NCBI RefSeq assembly: GCF_011405655.1
Contig: NZ_AP022829.1
Span: forward strand, 2,775,001-2,839,000
Reading direction: 5' to 3'
Origin: Adlercreutzia hattorii
GTDB lineage: Bacteria; Actinomycetota; Coriobacteriia; Coriobacteriales; Eggerthellaceae
Length of the DNA: 64,000 nt
A program made the translations under genes and the position numbers. Under the pieces are notes generated by a model. That model worked only from the letters and a program-made list of their open reading frames with translations. It was not told the DNA's origin and did no database searches. Below, one piece after another: positions 1-8,192 of the stretch (positions are counted from its first letter, which is position 1; each line of letters opens with the position of its first letter).

Positions 1-191
1 AGCTCCCGTCGTGTTCTGAACAGACTCCAAGATGTCCCCTTTCCTCGTCTCGTGTACCCGTCGCGTTATTGACGGGCATCTTCTGGCCTCATTCTGAAAT
101 CGCGCGAGGCTTGAGGGGAGAATCTTTAAGTTGTTCGCCGGGAGCTTTTGGTTTACGAAGGAGCTCGCTTAGATATGGAGACGAACCGCCG

Positions 192-1097
192 TCAGTCCTT
201 CCAGAGGACGAAATCTTCTTTGCCGCTGAAAAACCGCAGCAAATAGGGATCGCCAAGCCCCTTCTTCGCAATGGTGCAGTAGAACCATTTCATGGGAGAC
301 TCTTCAAGGGGAATGCACACCACGTCTGGTGCAACGCGGGGAAACCTCAGATCGCGGTAGGCATAGGTGAGCGTCACCCCGGTTTGCACCATTTCGAGCC
401 GATTGTGCAAACCCGAACGCGTGCACACAATGTTAAGCTTGACACCGCGCTCTTCGGTCGCCTCCACCAGGCGATCGTGCACATCGAATCCAGCTCCTTG
501 AGAGGTGAAGGGACGTCCTTCCAAATCCTCGAGGCGTATGAAGCTTTTCTCAGCAAGGGGATCATCAGTACGGACGGCGATGTGGATGCGTCCCCCAATG
601 GCCGTGTCGTAATCAAAGAGGGACTCGTTCACCACGGTGGCGATAAGACTCGCATAATCAAGATCGCCCTCAAGGATTTGTTGGCGCAGCTCCACGCAGT
701 TTGCTTCGGTGAAGCGCATTCCCTTAGTCACGAGCTCGCTTGTCGAGGAAAAGTCGATGACCTGTCTCATCTCGCCCGAGGTCATAACGTCGCTTGCCTC
801 CACCGATTGCCCAAAACGCACGATCCCTTGGCTCTTTAGCTTGCCGAGGTTCAACTCGGCCTCCATTTGCGCGAACGCACTCAACACCGGACGCGAGGCG
901 CTGAACAGCAGATCGGCCGCCGACGTGGGGAAGAGCACGTTACCCCGGTTCTCGAACAGCGGCTCCCCCATCTCCTGTGCCAACCGCGCCACCGACTTGC
1001 GCAATGCCTGCCGCGAAATGAACAGCGAGTCGGCCGCCTGCGTGAAACTGCGCATCTCATAAACCCGAGAAAAGTACTTGATCTGCTGAATGTCCAC
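192..1097 (-). CDS. LysR-family transcriptional regulator
   Basis: A DNA-binding regulator of about 301 residues. The N-terminal 60 residues form the LysR winged helix (FTQAADSLFISRQALRKSVA), followed by the periplasmic-binding-protein-like effector domain. I place the start at a GTG at 1097 because GAGGAGG lies just upstream; a longer frame begins at 1133 but lacks this site. It is the last of three minus-strand genes after the flavoprotein and the SnoaL-fold lipoprotein, so it probably controls them. The effector is unknown. A second LysR gene lies divergently at 3943, so the cluster has two candidate regulators. Confidence 0.85.
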   Translation of the reverse strand: MDIQQIKYFSRVYEMRSFTQAADSLFISRQALRKSVARLAQEMGEPLFENRGNVLFPTSAADLLFSASRPVLSAFAQMEAELNLGKLKSQGIVRFGQSVEASDVMTSGEMRQVIDFSSTSELVTKGMRFTEANCVELRQQILEGDLDYASLIATVVNESLFDYDTAIGGRIHIAVRTDDPLAEKSFIRLEDLEGRPFTSQGAGFDVHDRLVEATEERGVKLNIVCTRSGLHNRLEMVQTGVTLTYAYRDLRFPRVAPDVVCIPLEESPMKWFYCTIAKKGLGDPYLLRFFSGKEDFVLWKD

Positions 1098-1169
1098 AGC
1101 CCCTCCTCGCGTCGTGACACCTCGAGCGCTCATTCAGAAACGAGTGGCTTTTAGCCACCAGCCAATACG

Positions 1170-1201
1170 ATGGAAGGCCCGCACAAGGACGGACCTTCCA
1201 T
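1170..1201 (-). terminator. Hairpin after the SnoaL-fold gene
   Basis: ATGGAAGG at 1170-1177 pairs with CCTTCCAT at 1194-1201. It sits 55 bases past the stop of the SnoaL-fold gene on the minus strand. There is no clear T-run, so it may be a weak terminator or just an RNA hairpin. Confidence 0.4.
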
Positions 1202-1255
1202 TGATGCCGGCTCGTTAAAGCTTAACATCCCAGACCATATGAGTGTTAAAACTAT

Positions 1256-1960
1256 TTAAGCACCGTAAGCAAACGCTTCGTAGGACGGATCCTTTTTGTA
1301 CTCATCTCCGCGATAGGAATTCTCCGCGTTCACGCCCGCCTTGGCTTCAATGGTCTCGTTATAGGGGATATCGTAGGACACCGTACGCTTAACGATGACC
1401 CACTTCCCATCGCGCCTCTCCCAAAGATCGTTGTAACGTACTCGTTGGTGAGCCAAGACATCACCAGGATTTGGGTTTGCGTCTTTTACGGCAGTTGCCT
1501 GTGCTTTGCCATCGGGCGAAAAAATTTGATTGATGTGCCCATAGGTGCTGGAACCAGCCGTCCCATTGTCGACGTTCACATCGATTCGCATGGCAGAGTA
1601 CATGTGATGAGTCCACTTGCAACCGTTAAGATGATCGCCCAAGCAGCTATCGATGAACTGACGACCCGTCATGTTGGGGAAAATATCATAGTAATACGAA
1701 CCGTAGTCAAGCAAGCTGTCTTCAGCGAAGACGCTGTAACCCAGCTCGTAGTCGATGCGATCGACAGCTTGAATATAGTTGAAAAGCTGAGCTCGAATTT
1801 CTTCGATGGACGCCAAGCGGTCAATCTCCTTTGCCAATGCCTTCAAATCCACGTCACCGGTAGACGGAAGATCATTGTTCGTGGCACAGCCCGTCATTCC
1901 AGTCAATGCTGCTGCTCCTGCGGCAACTGCAGCCCCTGCCAAGAAATTGCGACGATCCAT
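1256..1960 (-). CDS. Tat-exported SnoaL/NTF2-fold lipoprotein
   Basis: 234 residues starting at ATG 1960 (AAAGGGG upstream). The N-terminus has a twin-arginine signal (DRRNFLAGA) running into a Cys in a lipobox-like GMTGCA, so the protein is probably exported folded and lipid-anchored. The rest resembles the SnoaL-like/NTF2 cone fold (SnoaL_4 type): an Asp-rich first helix (AVDRID), then WTHHMYSAMRIDV, which carries the His position used by dehydratases of this fold. BaiE and scytalone dehydratase are family examples. It follows the flavoprotein gene, suggesting a two-step conversion outside the membrane. The substrate is unknown; an isomerase or binding role is equally possible. Confidence 0.75.
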   Translation of the reverse strand: MDRRNFLAGAAVAAGAAALTGMTGCATNNDLPSTGDVDLKALAKEIDRLASIEEIRAQLFNYIQAVDRIDYELGYSVFAEDSLLDYGSYYYDIFPNMTGRQFIDSCLGDHLNGCKWTHHMYSAMRIDVNVDNGTAGSSTYGHINQIFSPDGKAQATAVKDANPNPGDVLAHQRVRYNDLWERRDGKWVIVKRTVSYDIPYNETIEAKAGVNAENSYRGDEYKKDPSYEAFAYGA

Positions 1961-2160
1961 TTTGTTAACCCCTTTCGTAGTTATTTGCTGGAACCTTTGT
2001 CCCAAGCTTCCCATGCTCCTGCTCCCTAAAAACTCTTGTTCGAACTTGGTCAATTCGTACTATCGATATGATGGGGCTAGCGAATGCCATCTCCAGCCCC
2101 ATTCGCATTGCGCCGCGCCACCAAGCGGGAGGGGGAACTTGGTGGGCGGCATCGAAGTAG

Positions 2161-3741
2161 TTATGCAAGCGGTTCCAGCGTGACTACGTGCTGGCCGGCG
2201 ATGCGACCGGAGGTGTAGGTCCAGCCGAGCGCCTGGCCGCAGCCGGCGTTCACCTTGCCCTTGAAGCCACCGACCATGTTGCCCACCGCGTACAAGCGCG
2301 GGATAACCTCGCCGAACACGTTGAGCACCTGGGTGTTAGTGTTCACGTCAACACCGCCAGCTGTATCGGGCGAAACGGCGATGACGCGACCTGCGAAGAA
2401 AGGCGGCTGCATCAGGGGCATTGCGCCCTGGCGACCCAAGGCATCGGCACCGGCGGCCGCACCTTCATTGAAGTCGTCGATAGTCTTCTTAAGCGTGTCC
2501 GCATCCAAATCAAGAGCCGCCGCTAACTCTTCCACAGTGTCGGCCTTGACGATATAGCCGCCGGAAAGCTCTTCCTCGAATCCATCGCTGCAGTACATGA
2601 CAGGGCCGCCGAAATCAGCCGTCGCGTCCGCGAGACCCTGATCCCAGATGTTCCACACATAACCGTTCGGCTGCTTCCAAACATCGCCCACCACGTTCTC
2701 GGTGGGACGACCGCTCTCCAGAACGTGGCGCTGGCCGTCAGTAGAAACAAATATACCCGGCATGGAAATGTAGCCTGCGGAATTATCCTCAACCTTGCGC
2801 TCCAGACCAGGGGCCACATTGTAGGCGCACCAAGGATTCACCAGCTTGGCACCGAGCGCGCAGGCCATCATAATGCCGTCGCCCTGCTGCCACGGCGAGC
2901 CATAGGAGCCCATGACGGGGCGGTCGTTAAACATGCCCGGCATGGCCGGCGACATGAAGCTACGCACCATGTCGGCGTTGCGGGAGAAACCGCCCGTGTT
3001 CAGGATGACGCCCAGACGCGCCTTGATGCGCTGCTCCTTGCCGCCATCTGCGACGATAACGCCCTCCACCTCGCCGTCAGCGTTGGTCAGCAAACGCGTG
3101 ACCTGGGTATCGAACATGAATTCCGCACCCTGCTCCTCGGCCTTCTTGCGCAGCGGCTCGGTGAAGCCGGCGCCGATGCCGTCGGCGTTCTGATGCATAC
3201 GCGCCACAGCCGGCGTCACGTCAGTGTAGTAGTCGACCATGGTTCCCTGGGTCGACAGGCGATCGGTGGAAAGGGCCGCACCCTGCTCGGCCAACCAGTC
3301 GATAGTCTCGCCGGATTTCTCGGCATACAGGCGGCGCAGCTCGGGGTTCTCGAAGCCCTCGGCCACGGCCGTCAGATACTTGTCGAACTCCTCGACCGAA
3401 TCATCGATGCCGGCCTCTTTCTGCAGCTTCGTGCAAGCACCCTGAATCATACCGGCGCACAGGGCTGAATTGGACATGGTGGCGCTGCTCATCACTTCGC
3501 ACACGACAACTTCCTTGCCCGCCGCAGAGGCCTCAACGGCCGCAGCCAGGCCACCGCCGCCGGCGCCGGCGATCACAACGTCCACTTCTTTGTCCCACGC
3601 CGAATCGCTCGTGGAGCTCAGTTCCTGAGAAGCGGACGTTTGGGGCGCGCAGCCAACCATGCCGGCAAAAGCGGCGGCACCACCCATGAGGGCCGCGCCC
3701 TTCAGAAAGCTACGGCGATTGAGACCTTCGTTCAAATTCAT
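2161..3741 (-). CDS. Tat-exported FAD-dependent reductase of the fumarate reductase/ketosteroid dehydrogenase superfamily
   Basis: 526 residues with a Tat signal (NRRSFLKGAALMGG) and lipobox-like GMVGCAPQ, so a surface lipoprotein is likely. Domain FAD_binding_2 spans about residues 52-515: dinucleotide motif GAGGGGLAAAVEA near the start and YAVGNMVGG near the end. It lacks the N-terminal covalent FMN domain and haem domain of some relatives. The usual dicarboxylate-binding motifs are changed: PDTAGG replaces HTMGG, and the Arg of the RLGG segment is absent. The substrate is therefore probably not fumarate. The protein probably reduces an organic acceptor in anaerobic respiration, but no electron-donor gene is adjacent. 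Confidence 0.85.
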   Translation of the reverse strand: MNLNEGLNRRSFLKGAALMGGAAAFAGMVGCAPQTSASQELSSTSDSAWDKEVDVVIAGAGGGGLAAAVEASAAGKEVVVCEVMSSATMSNSALCAGMIQGACTKLQKEAGIDDSVEEFDKYLTAVAEGFENPELRRLYAEKSGETIDWLAEQGAALSTDRLSTQGTMVDYYTDVTPAVARMHQNADGIGAGFTEPLRKKAEEQGAEFMFDTQVTRLLTNADGEVEGVIVADGGKEQRIKARLGVILNTGGFSRNADMVRSFMSPAMPGMFNDRPVMGSYGSPWQQGDGIMMACALGAKLVNPWCAYNVAPGLERKVEDNSAGYISMPGIFVSTDGQRHVLESGRPTENVVGDVWKQPNGYVWNIWDQGLADATADFGGPVMYCSDGFEEELSGGYIVKADTVEELAAALDLDADTLKKTIDDFNEGAAAGADALGRQGAMPLMQPPFFAGRVIAVSPDTAGGVDVNTNTQVLNVFGEVIPRLYAVGNMVGGFKGKVNAGCGQALGWTYTSGRIAGQHVVTLEPLA

Positions 3742-3942
3742 GTTTCCCCTTTCCTTACATTAGTCGCCCTTCGGCACGACCCCATAGTGCGCTGGCGCCA
3801 GGCCGATAGCTAAATGCAAATGCGCGATTCTCTATCACGTTTCATGATGGCTGTTCGTGAAATCCGATATCGTCGTCTCGGACGTCGTGCTCCTGCTTTG
3901 CGCAACATGCGATAATGCAAAAAGCAAGGGAGGAGGTCCGCT

Positions 3943-4866
3943 ATGAGAACCGAGTACTTGCGAGAGTTCGTCGTCTTCTCTCGCCACTTAAGCTTCACCG
4001 AAGCCGCCAAAGAGTTGTTCATCGCCCAATCAACGCTAAGCACCCATATTGCTGCGCTCGAAAGCGACGTGGGCTTTTCGCTCATCGATCGGAAAGCGGG
4101 CAACCGACTCACCGACAAAGGGGCCGTTTTCCTCGACGGCGCCCGAACGCTGCTGGACGGACTCGACGAGGCGCTGGCACGGTGCCGAGAGATGGGCGAT
4201 CCCGACGCCACTCTTCGCATCGCTGTTCAATATCCAACGCCCTCGTTCGCAGCCAAGCTCAAAGAGCGCCTATCCGTGCCCTTTGCTTTCGTCGAGCACG
4301 ATTACCGGGATCCCATCTTCCAGCCCATCGTCAATGGCACGGCCGACATCGTGCTCGATTACGACTACACGCCTTTCGCCTCGCTCGTAAAGGAAGCGAG
4401 CGCCCTCGACCTGGTAACGAGAACATGCTTGGCCTTCCGCATGAGTATCAGCATGATGGCGTCGAACCCTTTGGCAAGCAGGCCCGCTCTTTCGCGCAAC
4501 GACCTTAGTGGCGCGTCCATCATCATCAACGATGCCCACAATTACGACCGCATCCGCTATCTTTACGAGCGCATGCTGGGTGACAATCTGGATCTGCACT
4601 TCAGCCTGCAGCCTATCAACGGCATGAGCGGTCTGGCCTTCGCCACCTACGGCGATGGGCTGCATATTTGCGGGCTGTCCGAAAACCGCCACTGGTTCGC
4701 CGACCGCGCCGACGTGGTGCTCTTCGAAGAGCTCGACGGAAAGCCCTTCGGCATGCCCACCTCTCTCACGTATTCAGCTGACGCCAGCGATTGGGTTCGT
4801 GAAGGTGCAGCCATCGTTCTCGAGTGCATGGAGGCTTGCAGAAAGGAAAACGGACTTGCGAGCTAA
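3943..4866 (+). CDS. LysR-family transcriptional regulator, divergent to the flavoprotein
   Basis: 307 residues with N-terminal helix-turn-helix (LSFTEAAKELFIAQSTLSTH) and a LysR effector-binding domain. The start ATG follows GGGAGGAGG closely. It is transcribed away from the flavoprotein gene with 201 bases between starts, the classic arrangement for a LysR protein controlling its divergent neighbour and itself. A -10-like GATAAT lies at 3911-3916. The effector is presumably the respiratory substrate of the flavoprotein (inference). Confidence 0.88.
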   Translation: MRTEYLREFVVFSRHLSFTEAAKELFIAQSTLSTHIAALESDVGFSLIDRKAGNRLTDKGAVFLDGARTLLDGLDEALARCREMGDPDATLRIAVQYPTPSFAAKLKERLSVPFAFVEHDYRDPIFQPIVNGTADIVLDYDYTPFASLVKEASALDLVTRTCLAFRMSISMMASNPLASRPALSRNDLSGASIIINDAHNYDRIRYLYERMLGDNLDLHFSLQPINGMSGLAFATYGDGLHICGLSENRHWFADRADVVLFEELDGKPFGMPTSLTYSADASDWVREGAAIVLECMEACRKENGLAS

Positions 4867-5052
4867 GCGCTAACTGAATGCGCTAGACATAAAACTGATA
4901 AGTTACTCAGGCAGGTGGCGCGTAACTCTTTTGAAAATGTCGCAATAAACTCCCAGTTTCTTACGACATTTCGGATTATAGGAGGAAGACTGGCGCCTTT
5001 TATCACGACATCGAAACGCCCCGCGCCCTGCGACGATAGGCACAAATTGCCT

Positions 5053-5099
5053 GTTTTCGTTGCAATCACTTGAAACGAAAATTGTTTTCGTTGCATAAT
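5053..5099 (+). promoter_or_regulatory. Promoter with palindromic operator for the AlbA_2 regulator
   Basis: -35 TTGAAA at 5070-5075 and -10 CATAAT at 5094-5099 are 18 bases apart. The spacer is filled by the palindrome AACGAAAA-TTG-TTTTCGTT (5074-5092). A second copy of its right half, GTTTTCGTTGCA, occurs at 5053-5064 as well as 5084-5095. A degenerate third site (TGCAACGA, then ACGAAAA) lies at 5103-5119. A repressor bound here would block polymerase, so autoregulation by the downstream DNA-binding protein is likely. Confidence 0.7.
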
Positions 5100-5131
5100 G
5101 TCTGCAACGATGCGACGAAAAGGCGGACACT

Positions 5132-6382
5132 ATGCGCGAAACAACCACTCTCGAGTTTAAGCAGCAGCTGTCGAAAAGCTACCTGAAGACCGTCAGCGCC
5201 TATGCCAACTACGGCACGGGGAAGATCATTTTCGGCATCGCAGACGACGGCACGCCCGTCGGATTGACCGATCCGCAAGACACCTGCCTTCGCGTCGAAC
5301 ATGCGATTAACGACTCGATCGATCCAGTGCCTCGTTTCGAGCTGTCCATCGAAGAGGACACAAGAACAGTCACACTAACGGTGCATGAAGGCCCCGACAA
5401 ACCCTATCTTTTCTCTGGACGCGCCTATCGTAGAGCCGACACCTCAACCGTCGAAGTGAGCCGCCTTGAGTACGGCAGGCTCGTCTTGACGGGTGAGCAT
5501 GTCAGCTTCGACGCCCTCGTCGCAAAAGAGCAGGACCTCGCATTTGGCCATCTCGAGAAGGAGCTCGCCTCCAAACTGGGGCTCAAACCCCTCGATCAAA
5601 ATTCCCTTATTTCGCTTGAGCTTATGACACCTTCCGGCGAATACTGCAACGCGGCCGCCCTTCTCGCCGATAGCAATCATTTCCCTGGCATTGATATTGC
5701 GCGCTTCGGCGAGAGCATCAACATCATCAACGCCCGGCACACGTTCGAGCACATGTCGGTTCTTGAGCAGATGCAACGCACGCTAGAAGTGTTCGACACC
5801 TACTACGCCTACGAAGAAATCGTCGGATTCGAGCGCATAGCGAAGACGCTCGTACCGCGGGAGGCTTTTCGGGAGGCTATCGCCAATGCGCTTGTCCACC
5901 GTTGCTGGGACGTTCGCGCCAACATAAAAGTGGGCATGTTTGCCGATCGCATTGAAATAACCTCGCCAGGAGGACTGCCTGCCGGAATCACAGAGGAGCT
6001 CTACCTCGCAGGAGGCCCTTCAGTGGCTCGCAACCCAATCCTTGCGAACGTTTTCTTTCGACTGGGACATATAGAACGGTTCGGTACGGGCATCCCGCGC
6101 ATCCTGGACGAATACGCCCATGAAACAGTATCGCCCTCTTTCGCTCTGCGCGATAGCTCGATTACGGTGATGCTTCCCGTGACAGTGCTTGAGAACGTAA
6201 CACTCGACGAGGAAGCCATACTTGCCGTGCTCGCCAAGGGCTCTGCTCTCACACGATCCCAGATAAGCGAAAAGACGCAGCTATCGAAAAGCAAGGCTAT
6301 CAGAACTCTGAATGCATTGGTTGAGAAAGGACTCGTAACTAAGGTCGGCGAAGGCCGCTCCGTCCGCTACGAGAGAAACTAG
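5132..6382 (+). CDS. AlbA_2-domain ATP-binding transcriptional regulator
   Basis: 416 residues. The N-terminus (about 1-120) is an AlbA_2/Schlafen-type DNA-binding domain (TTLEFKQQ, then YANYGTGKIIFGIADDGTPV). The middle (about 230-330) resembles a HATPase_c_4 ATP-binding region (REAIANALVHRCW; DRIEITSPGGLP). The C-terminus is a winged helix (TRSQISEKTQLSKSKAIRTL). This is the usual architecture of putative ATP-dependent helicase-type transcriptional regulators. The start follows AAAGGCGG. It stands alone behind an operator-bearing promoter, so autoregulation is the likely control. The ligand and other targets are not apparent. Confidence 0.85.
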   Translation: MRETTTLEFKQQLSKSYLKTVSAYANYGTGKIIFGIADDGTPVGLTDPQDTCLRVEHAINDSIDPVPRFELSIEEDTRTVTLTVHEGPDKPYLFSGRAYRRADTSTVEVSRLEYGRLVLTGEHVSFDALVAKEQDLAFGHLEKELASKLGLKPLDQNSLISLELMTPSGEYCNAAALLADSNHFPGIDIARFGESINIINARHTFEHMSVLEQMQRTLEVFDTYYAYEEIVGFERIAKTLVPREAFREAIANALVHRCWDVRANIKVGMFADRIEITSPGGLPAGITEELYLAGGPSVARNPILANVFFRLGHIERFGTGIPRILDEYAHETVSPSFALRDSSITVMLPVTVLENVTLDEEAILAVLAKGSALTRSQISEKTQLSKSKAIRTLNALVEKGLVTKVGEGRSVRYERN

Positions 6383-6536
6383 CGGGAGAAAGCCCTTCGA
6401 TATTTCTCTGTAACACCAAACCGCATCCTCCTCGCAACGAGCAGCTCAACGGTCACAATCCCATTGCAGCCGTCTCGCACGCCGATGGCATAATCGTGGG
6501 GCGCGGCCGTGGCGGCCGCGTTATGATTCGCTCGTT

Positions 6537-8012
6537 ATGGAATCTTTGCAGCGAGACATATCGGATGAGAGGGACGCGCGTCGGCCCGATGGGCGCGACG
6601 AGCTCGACAAGTCAAACAGCCCGGCCACCCGCCCTAAGCGAAATCGACGCGATAAGCGCGACAACGGCATCGATATGCTCAACGGCCCCTTGCCGGGCAA
6701 GATTCTGCGGTTCGCCATTCCCCTGGCGCTGAGCAGCATCCTCCAGCAGTTGCTGAACTCGGCGGATGCCTCCATTGCCGGACAGTTCGTCAGCAGCTTC
6801 TCGCTCGCGGGCATCGGCGGCGTGAACCCGGTGACGGCTATGTTCGTGAACCTGTTCGTGGGGCTCTCCATCGGCGCCAACGTGGTGGTGGCCATGCATG
6901 TGGGTGCCGGCGAGTTCCACAGCATCAAGAAGAGCGTCCACACGGCCATGGCGCTCTCACTCATCGCCGGGGTGGTCCTGGGCGGGGCGGGGCTCGCCCT
7001 GGCCCCCTGGGTGCTAGATGCCATCGGCATGCCCGAAGACTCCCTCGCCGACGCGCTCACCTATGTGCGGCTTTACTTCTGCGCCATCCCGTTTCTCACC
7101 ATCTACAACTTCGGGTCGGCGCTACTGCGGGCCCACGGCGATGCGAAACGGCCGCTGTACGCCCTCGCTGCCGCCGTCGTGGTGAACTTCGTCCTCGACC
7201 TCGCCTTCGTGCGCCTGTTCGGCTGGGGCACCGCCGGCATCGGCATCGCCACCGTCATCGCCGCTGCCCTGAGCGCCGTCATCGTGGTGGCGTTCCTTAT
7301 GCGCGAGGAAGGCCCCTTCCGCCTGCACCTGCGCGAGCTGCGCATCTGCGGCCCCGAGCTGGCCGGCATCCTGCGCATCGGCATTCCCGCCGGCATTCAG
7401 GGCGCCGTGTTCTCGCTTTCCAACACCGTCGTTCAGGCGACCATTAACGGCTTCGGCTCGGCGGCCATCGCGGGCTCGGCGGCCACGTTGAACTTCGAGT
7501 ACTACACCTACTTCTTTGTGAACGCCTTCGGTCAGACCGCCGTCACCTTTACCGGCCAGAACTTCGCCGCGAAGAACGCCGACCGCTGCCGGGCCATCTT
7601 CCGCTGGTGCGTACTGTTCGGGTTCACCTCGTCGCTTATTTTGGGCGTGACGTTCACGGCGTTGGGCACCCGGGCGCTAGGGCTGTTCACCACAGACGCG
7701 GCCGCCCTCAGCTTCGGTCTCGTGCGACTGTGGTTCGTGGAGCTGCCTGACTGCCTGACCACCTTCTACGAAGTGCCCGCCGGCGCCATGCGGGGCATGG
7801 GCTGGTCCACCCTGCCGGCGGTCATCACCATCCTCGGTTCCTGCGTGCTGCGCGTGGCGCTGGTGACCTGGGTGTTCCCGCTTTCGGGCACCTGGGACAC
7901 CCTTATGGTGATTTATCCGGTCACCTGGTCGTTCATGATCGTGGCCATGCTCGTCTCCTATTTCATCGTGCGCCGCCGCTGCTACCGGTCTATTGAGCCT
8001 GCGGCTGCGTAG
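6537..8012 (+). CDS. MATE-family multidrug efflux transporter
   Basis: Up to 491 residues with about 12 membrane spans and the MatE repeat structure (MLNGPLPGKILRFAIPLALS; second half LRICGPELAGILRIGIPAG). MATE proteins export cationic drugs or metabolites using Na+ or H+ gradients. The first 46 residues are highly charged and unusual. No convincing ribosome site precedes ATG 6537 or the internal Met at residue 47, so the true start is uncertain. It is apparently a single-gene unit. Confidence 0.88.
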   Translation: MESLQRDISDERDARRPDGRDELDKSNSPATRPKRNRRDKRDNGIDMLNGPLPGKILRFAIPLALSSILQQLLNSADASIAGQFVSSFSLAGIGGVNPVTAMFVNLFVGLSIGANVVVAMHVGAGEFHSIKKSVHTAMALSLIAGVVLGGAGLALAPWVLDAIGMPEDSLADALTYVRLYFCAIPFLTIYNFGSALLRAHGDAKRPLYALAAAVVVNFVLDLAFVRLFGWGTAGIGIATVIAAALSAVIVVAFLMREEGPFRLHLRELRICGPELAGILRIGIPAGIQGAVFSLSNTVVQATINGFGSAAIAGSAATLNFEYYTYFFVNAFGQTAVTFTGQNFAAKNADRCRAIFRWCVLFGFTSSLILGVTFTALGTRALGLFTTDAAALSFGLVRLWFVELPDCLTTFYEVPAGAMRGMGWSTLPAVITILGSCVLRVALVTWVFPLSGTWDTLMVIYPVTWSFMIVAMLVSYFIVRRRCYRSIEPAAA

Positions 8013-8090
8013 GACGGCGTGCCCCATTGGATCCGTAGCGGCGTGGGACGGTCGCGCCCCATCGAACCCGCAGCGGCGTAGGTCGGCATA
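8007..8090. repeat. Short tandem repeat of 34-35 bp after the MATE gene
   Basis: Units beginning GCGTAGGAC (8007), GCGTGGGAC (8041) and GCGTAGGTC (8076, partial) share the body CCCCAT and a CCGYAGCG end. The first unit includes the stop region of the MATE gene. No function is evident. Confidence 0.6.
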
Positions 8091-8106
8091 GGTCGACGGT
8101 TTCCCG

Positions 8107-8112
8107 TATAAT
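8107..8112 (+). promoter_or_regulatory. -10 element (TATAAT) ahead of the HipA-like kinase gene
   Basis: A perfect TATAAT lies 80 bases before the GTG start at 8193. No good -35 hexamer is visible at 16-18 bases upstream. Confidence 0.4.
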
Positions 8113-8192
8113 GGGCTCAACGCCGAACCCTCAGCCCCAACGTCCCGCGTCCCAAGTCGCGGCGCCCCATGCTCCGAAAGGCGGTGAACCTC

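Noticed and set aside
1-191. Possible gene at the window start
   Set aside because: No frame with a ribosome site or recognisable protein; only shadow frames occur.
2161-3741. Calling the flavoprotein a fumarate reductase
   Set aside because: The His of HTMGG and Arg of RLGG needed for dicarboxylate reduction are replaced, so only the superfamily is claimed.
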